This document shows positions 5,701 through 7,453 of a stretch of 7,453 nt of DNA, one piece after another (the stretch's first letter is position 1; each line of letters begins with the position of its first letter). The position numbers were made by a program, and so were the translations under genes. The DNA lies in the NCBI GenBank assembly GCA_031283395.1, contig JAITBV010000298.1:1-7453 (forward strand). Direction: 5' to 3'. The notes beneath the pieces are model-generated. The model was given only the letters and a program-made list of their open reading frames with translations, searched no databases and was not told the DNA's origin. The DNA is from Candidatus Adiutrix sp. (GTDB taxonomy: Bacteria > Desulfobacterota > Desulfarculia > Adiutricales > Adiutricaceae).

Positions 5701-6116
5701 CGGGTCTCGTCAGGGTCCAGGATCGGCGCGGCGGGAAGACCCAGTTGAAAGGCGTTTTCCCGCACCAGCTTGAAGGCGTAGCTGTGGATGGTGCCGATGT
5801 CGGCGCGGTCCAGGCGGGCGGCCTGGGCCCGCCAGAAATCGACCAGGGCGGCCCGGCCCTCGGCCTCGGCCCGGCGGCGCCGCCCGGCGAAGGCCGAGGC
5901 CAGGCGCTGGCGCAGTTCGGCGGCGGCCTTGTCGGTGAAAGTCAGGGCCAGGACCTGGGAAATATCCGCGTCTTGGGCCCAGCCTTCCTCCAGGCGGCTG
6001 GTTATGGCCTCCACCAGGGTTAGGGTCTTGCCGCTGCCGGCGCCGGCCAGGACGCAGACCGGGCTTCGGCAGTCCACCACCGCCCGCTGGGAGGGGTTCA
6101 AGGTGGTCGGGTTCAT
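2724..6116 (-). CDS. addA: AddA-type helicase-nuclease (double-strand break repair)
   Basis: An 1130-residue UvrD-family (SF1A) helicase with a C-terminal RecB-type nuclease, close to the usual AddA length. Helicase motifs in order: AGAGSGKT at 24-31 (Walker A), LTFTDKAAAEL at 58-68, TIHSYAFKLVRE at 109-120, LIDEFQDT at 353-360 (Walker B), YGDLKQSIYRFRGA at 403-416, LNYRSQ at 440-445, STVHTAKGLEF at 740-750 and LFYVAATRARDHL at 811-823. The nuclease domain (about 890-1130) has H945 (GLLFHAVME), D1032 (GVIDLFF), D1046 and K1048 (IVDYK), and Q1067 with Y1071 (QVRLY). With AddB it unwinds and degrades broken ends, recognises Chi-like sites and prepares 3' tails for RecA; in studied AddAB the AddA nuclease cuts the 3'-ended strand. 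The ATG overlaps the addB stop as ATGA, with GGGGAG five bases upstream, so translation is probably coupled. Oddities are a G9 tract before the nuclease motif and an A/T-rich last 20 codons. PcrA/UvrD is excluded by the nuclease domain and partner. Confidence 0.9.
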   Translation of the reverse strand: MNPTTLNPSQRAVVDCRSPVCVLAGAGSGKTLTLVEAITSRLEEGWAQDADISQVLALTFTDKAAAELRQRLASAFAGRRRRAEAEGRAALVDFWRAQAARLDRADIGTIHSYAFKLVRENAFQLGLPAAPILDPDETRLGRDLGELFLDWLDQGRPELLRLLKYYPPATLKELLAACAARLGSWGLSRLSAPSPVAAGEVEGRLAAFGRLAGVTLERVLDGAIAPDKKYYAPVRAALEGLGAAASSPAGLEEKIRKIRALLTSSGRWYTAQGLKTGLSEALEALEAAAGQHLVQPILDDLLALVNILPEALARARARRGTINYDDILSLARRLLAACPEVRRLEAGRLRLVLIDEFQDTNRLQANLLAYLLLPPEDQNRYPEEDDLWGGLDWAAASPIFSAYGDLKQSIYRFRGAEVEVMAGLKKNLAGGGGQVLALDLNYRSQTPLVEFFNALFPGRLEPYFTGLDLQLGVRPPLYEGPHIVRLHAAGSSARLVGDRAAEEARLLAAYLTLLFQGRSGVLVDGGAEGPRPPRPGDVAVLFRRFKFAQVFRETFLAAGWPVRLARDDSPLDYAEGRGLLAAFSYLCGLDPELNLAAALRSPLGPVTDQALLSLVRPPDEPPARVSLTDYFSGARPWPADLPPDDREVLTEVRDLFSELAPLVGRLKPVEILERLVEERRLLPLAALEPDGEARAQALTGFLALSRALGRGFQNPAEELAELGRSRCGRPGAGSQALTLSTVHTAKGLEFPIVVIAESDYHFRARAPRLLTSGDGRLALNWRPSGWSTPPASFLELSEEEDRLEIMENNRLFYVAATRARDHLVFLGRPKSQEEGKKKAHTWFQALLDCPEAVALSGEMIQDPAEFPEQAAPEAVRARPSGQAAIPGLLEPMTLNCVSLSVTELAHHLAGFWEPPADLSRPAAESPAVPDPAGPLTPLEAGLLFHAVMEIIDLREPYPRELLVAEAARLGLAPEAPGHLVGPIEAFLDSPWGRDWLEATRAGRAVFREWPFQLRLRERGGQGRHLKVGGVIDLFFQSPGGGGRIVDYKFTAFPGRDGAGQLRVYENQVRLYALALQSAGLAEDLEASLYFAGGARPHFHQVDLKAGWNLEFWEDFFKNFFNEVKNSRLRL
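2991..2999 (-). repeat. G9 homopolymer tract inside addA
   Basis: Nine consecutive C on the plus strand read as G9 in the addA coding sequence, encoding glycines 1039-1041 of the loop between D1032 and the D1046/K1048 pair of the nuclease active site. A one-base slip here would end the protein before or within the nuclease active site and leave the helicase motifs intact. Long G tracts are prone both to replication slippage and to sequencing error. Confidence 0.9.
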
Positions 6117-7453
6117 GCCGGCTCCCCGGCGGTCTCGCCGTCCACCCGGGGGCAGAGGAGGCCGAAGGGGCAGTAGTCGCAGTTTTCGCCCTCGGGCCGA
6201 AAGACCCCGGCCTTGACCCGGTCCCAGGTTTCGGCCAGGAGCCCGGGAAAACTGAAAGAGCCTTTCGCGGCCAGCTTGGCCCGGACGGCGGGGTCCGGGT
6301 CCAGGGATGGGTGGTCGGAAGAGAGCCCCGGCCGCCGGGGCGAGCCATCGCCCGGATCCAGAATTTCAAAGGAAGAGTCGGCCGGCAGCCCGAAATGGGA
6401 ACCGGCGGCCAGGGCATAGATCAGGAGAGGCCAAGCCCGGGCCGGGGGCGGCTCCTCCGGTTTTATTTTCAGGCCGGCCGAGTCGCGGCGCTTGTAATCC
6501 ACCACCCGGAGCCCCCGACCGGTCCGGTCCAGGCGGTCCACCCGGCCTCGAAAATAGATGACCTCCGAATCCCGGACCACCAAGGGCCAGGGCGGGGCCG
6601 CCTCCCCGGAGCCGAAGGTCCATTCCAGGCGCCAGGGGCGAACCTCGTCCTCCGGCCGGCCGGCGGCCAGTTCCCGCTTAAGCCAGCCGGCCAACAGGGC
6701 CGGAATATTTTCCTGGCGGAGTTGCCAGAGGGGCAGGCGCCCCACCGGCTCCCGGCCGACCCGTTTGGCCTCGGAGGCCGCCAGTTTCAGGAGTTCGGCC
6801 CCGGCTTCGGCCCCGGCCTCCCCCGGCCAGGGCGGACCGGGAGCCCCGGCCGGCCCCAGGCGCGGGCGGAAGAAAGCCTCCATGATCCGGTGGAGGGAAA
6901 CACCCTCGTCGGCCGGCGGCCATTCCTCCAGGGGGGCGCCCTCGGAGGACAGGCCCAAGGCCTCGCCAAACCAGAAAGCCAGGGGACACTCGGAGAAGCC
7001 GGCCAGAAAAGAGGGCGTCATAAGCGGCGCTCCCAGGTGGCCGGGCCGGGTTTTCAGCCACCTGTCCACCGCCTCCGGACCCGGCCGGGCTTCCCCCAGG
7101 CCGCGCCGGACTTCCCGCCGGCGGCGCAGACCGGCCCAGAGGCCCAGGCTGGCCGGGCCGCGGGGGAGGGTGGCCGGCCAATCGGCCGGATCCAGCCGGG
7201 CCAGGCCGACCCATAATTCGTCAAGGCCGGCGGCCTCGGCCGGGTCCGGCGCCGCGCGCCAGACCGTGACCTCCTCTTCCAGAAGAGTCCCCTCCCCGTC
7301 CGGCCACAGTTCTTTCAAAGCCGTAAGCAAGGGCGAAGGGAGGGCCGGCCGGCCGGTCCGGTCCTCGGCGTGGTGGAAGAGCCAGACCCGACGCCGGGCC
7401 TGCCCCAGCCCGGCGGCCAGAAGAAATTCCTCCTGGCGGTAGCGTTCGGCCGC
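6113..7453 (-). CDS. addB: AddB-type nuclease subunit with iron-sulfur staple (5'-partial)
   Basis: The frame is open to the right edge, so the start is missing; 446 C-terminal residues are visible, against about 1,000-1,200 for whole AddB proteins. A TTG at 7330 is an internal codon, because family-like sequence (YRQEEFLLAAGLGQARRRVW, residues 5-24) precedes it and resembles the degenerate helicase motif VI region. The PD-(D/E)XK nuclease has H188 (SLHRIMEAF), D306 (GRVDRLDR), D319 and K321 (VVDYKRRD). Four cysteines, C156 in FSECPLAFWFG and C425, C428, C434 in CDYCPFGLLC, have the layout of the AddB iron-sulfur cluster that staples the nuclease domain. In studied AddAB the subunit cuts the 5'-ended strand, and its helicase-like part scans for Chi. 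It overlaps addA by four bases (ATGA), giving an addB-addA order and a likely shared transcript whose promoter lies outside the window. A more distant RecB-like Fe-S nuclease is the alternative, but the partner gene argues for AddB. Confidence 0.82.
   Translation of the reverse strand, partial: AAERYRQEEFLLAAGLGQARRRVWLFHHAEDRTGRPALPSPLLTALKELWPDGEGTLLEEEVTVWRAAPDPAEAAGLDELWVGLARLDPADWPATLPRGPASLGLWAGLRRRREVRRGLGEARPGPEAVDRWLKTRPGHLGAPLMTPSFLAGFSECPLAFWFGEALGLSSEGAPLEEWPPADEGVSLHRIMEAFFRPRLGPAGAPGPPWPGEAGAEAGAELLKLAASEAKRVGREPVGRLPLWQLRQENIPALLAGWLKRELAAGRPEDEVRPWRLEWTFGSGEAAPPWPLVVRDSEVIYFRGRVDRLDRTGRGLRVVDYKRRDSAGLKIKPEEPPPARAWPLLIYALAAGSHFGLPADSSFEILDPGDGSPRRPGLSSDHPSLDPDPAVRAKLAAKGSFSFPGLLAETWDRVKAGVFRPEGENCDYCPFGLLCPRVDGETAGEPA

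Noticed and set aside
4893..6023. Long plus-strand ORF (376 codons) opposite addA
   Set aside because: It is antisense to conserved helicase domains with every motif in frame on the minus strand. Long antisense ORFs are expected in DNA this GC-rich, and the product is glycine/glutamine-rich without a recognisable domain.
7343..7356. Tandem GGCC units in addB as a functional repeat
   Set aside because: GGCC and CCGG are abundant throughout this GC-rich coding DNA, so a short run of three units is unremarkable.
6311..7442. Overlapping plus-strand ORFs of about 300 codons opposite addB
   Set aside because: The minus strand encodes the nuclease and iron-sulfur motifs. The plus-strand products are low-complexity Arg/Pro/Gly/Ser sequences typical of shadow frames.
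1..7453. CRISPR array, tRNA, rRNA, transposase or integrase
   Set aside because: No regularly spaced repeats, tRNA-like arms or recombinase motifs were found on either strand.

Overview
The window looks like a chromosomal segment from a GC-rich bacterium with a recently acquired, AT-richer patch at its left edge. By eye, bases 1 to about 900 are near 40% G+C and about 1080 onward is mostly 65-70%, with GC-rich third codon positions. A GC-rich proteobacterium or Desulfobacterota-like organism would fit the AddAB pair, the YkuE/YaeI-like phosphoesterase and the Phd-type antitoxin. That placement is weak, because no rRNA or ribosomal protein is present to anchor it.

Left, AT-rich part (1-925): the 3' end of a plus-strand gene joins a beta-class DNA methyltransferase (YPTQKP and DPFCGCATT motifs) to a C-terminal HNH nuclease domain. 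Its start lies outside the window. Five bases beyond its stop, on the minus strand, is the stop codon of a degraded remnant of a repeat protein. It carries one readable copy of the W-x-SVTYGNGLFVAVA type of beta-propeller-like repeat and has no start codon. The upstream region and ribosome site of a small Phd/YefM-type antitoxin gene (926-1186, plus) abut or overlap the remnant. No toxin follows the antitoxin, because the next gene is convergent and begins six bases later.

Middle (1193-2723): a membrane-anchored metallophosphoesterase (363 aa, minus) with four predicted N-terminal membrane segments and a complete set of calcineurin-like metal ligands. Upstream of it is a gene-poor stretch of about 440 bases (2285-2723). 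It holds a consensus-like sigma70 promoter on the minus strand (TTGACA, 17 bp, TATGCT, with an A/T-rich region upstream). Next comes about 300 nt with several perfect inverted repeats, ending in a perfect 14-bp GC hairpin just before the phosphoesterase ribosome site. This could be a small RNA gene or a long structured leader. A 108-codon ORF overlaps it and is doubtful.

Right (2724-7453): two minus-strand genes with an ATGA overlap, addB (partial, running off the right edge) followed by addA (1130 aa). Together they should form the AddAB helicase-nuclease, which resects double-strand breaks for RecA-dependent repair. All UvrD-like helicase motifs and the RecB-type nuclease motif are visible in AddA. 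The nuclease motif and the four cysteines of the iron-sulfur staple are visible in AddB. A G9 tract lies just before the AddA nuclease active site.

The genes with clear homology are known families. The parts most worth a second look are the structured intergenic transcript, the methyltransferase-HNH fusion beside a repeat-protein relic, and the antitoxin without a toxin.
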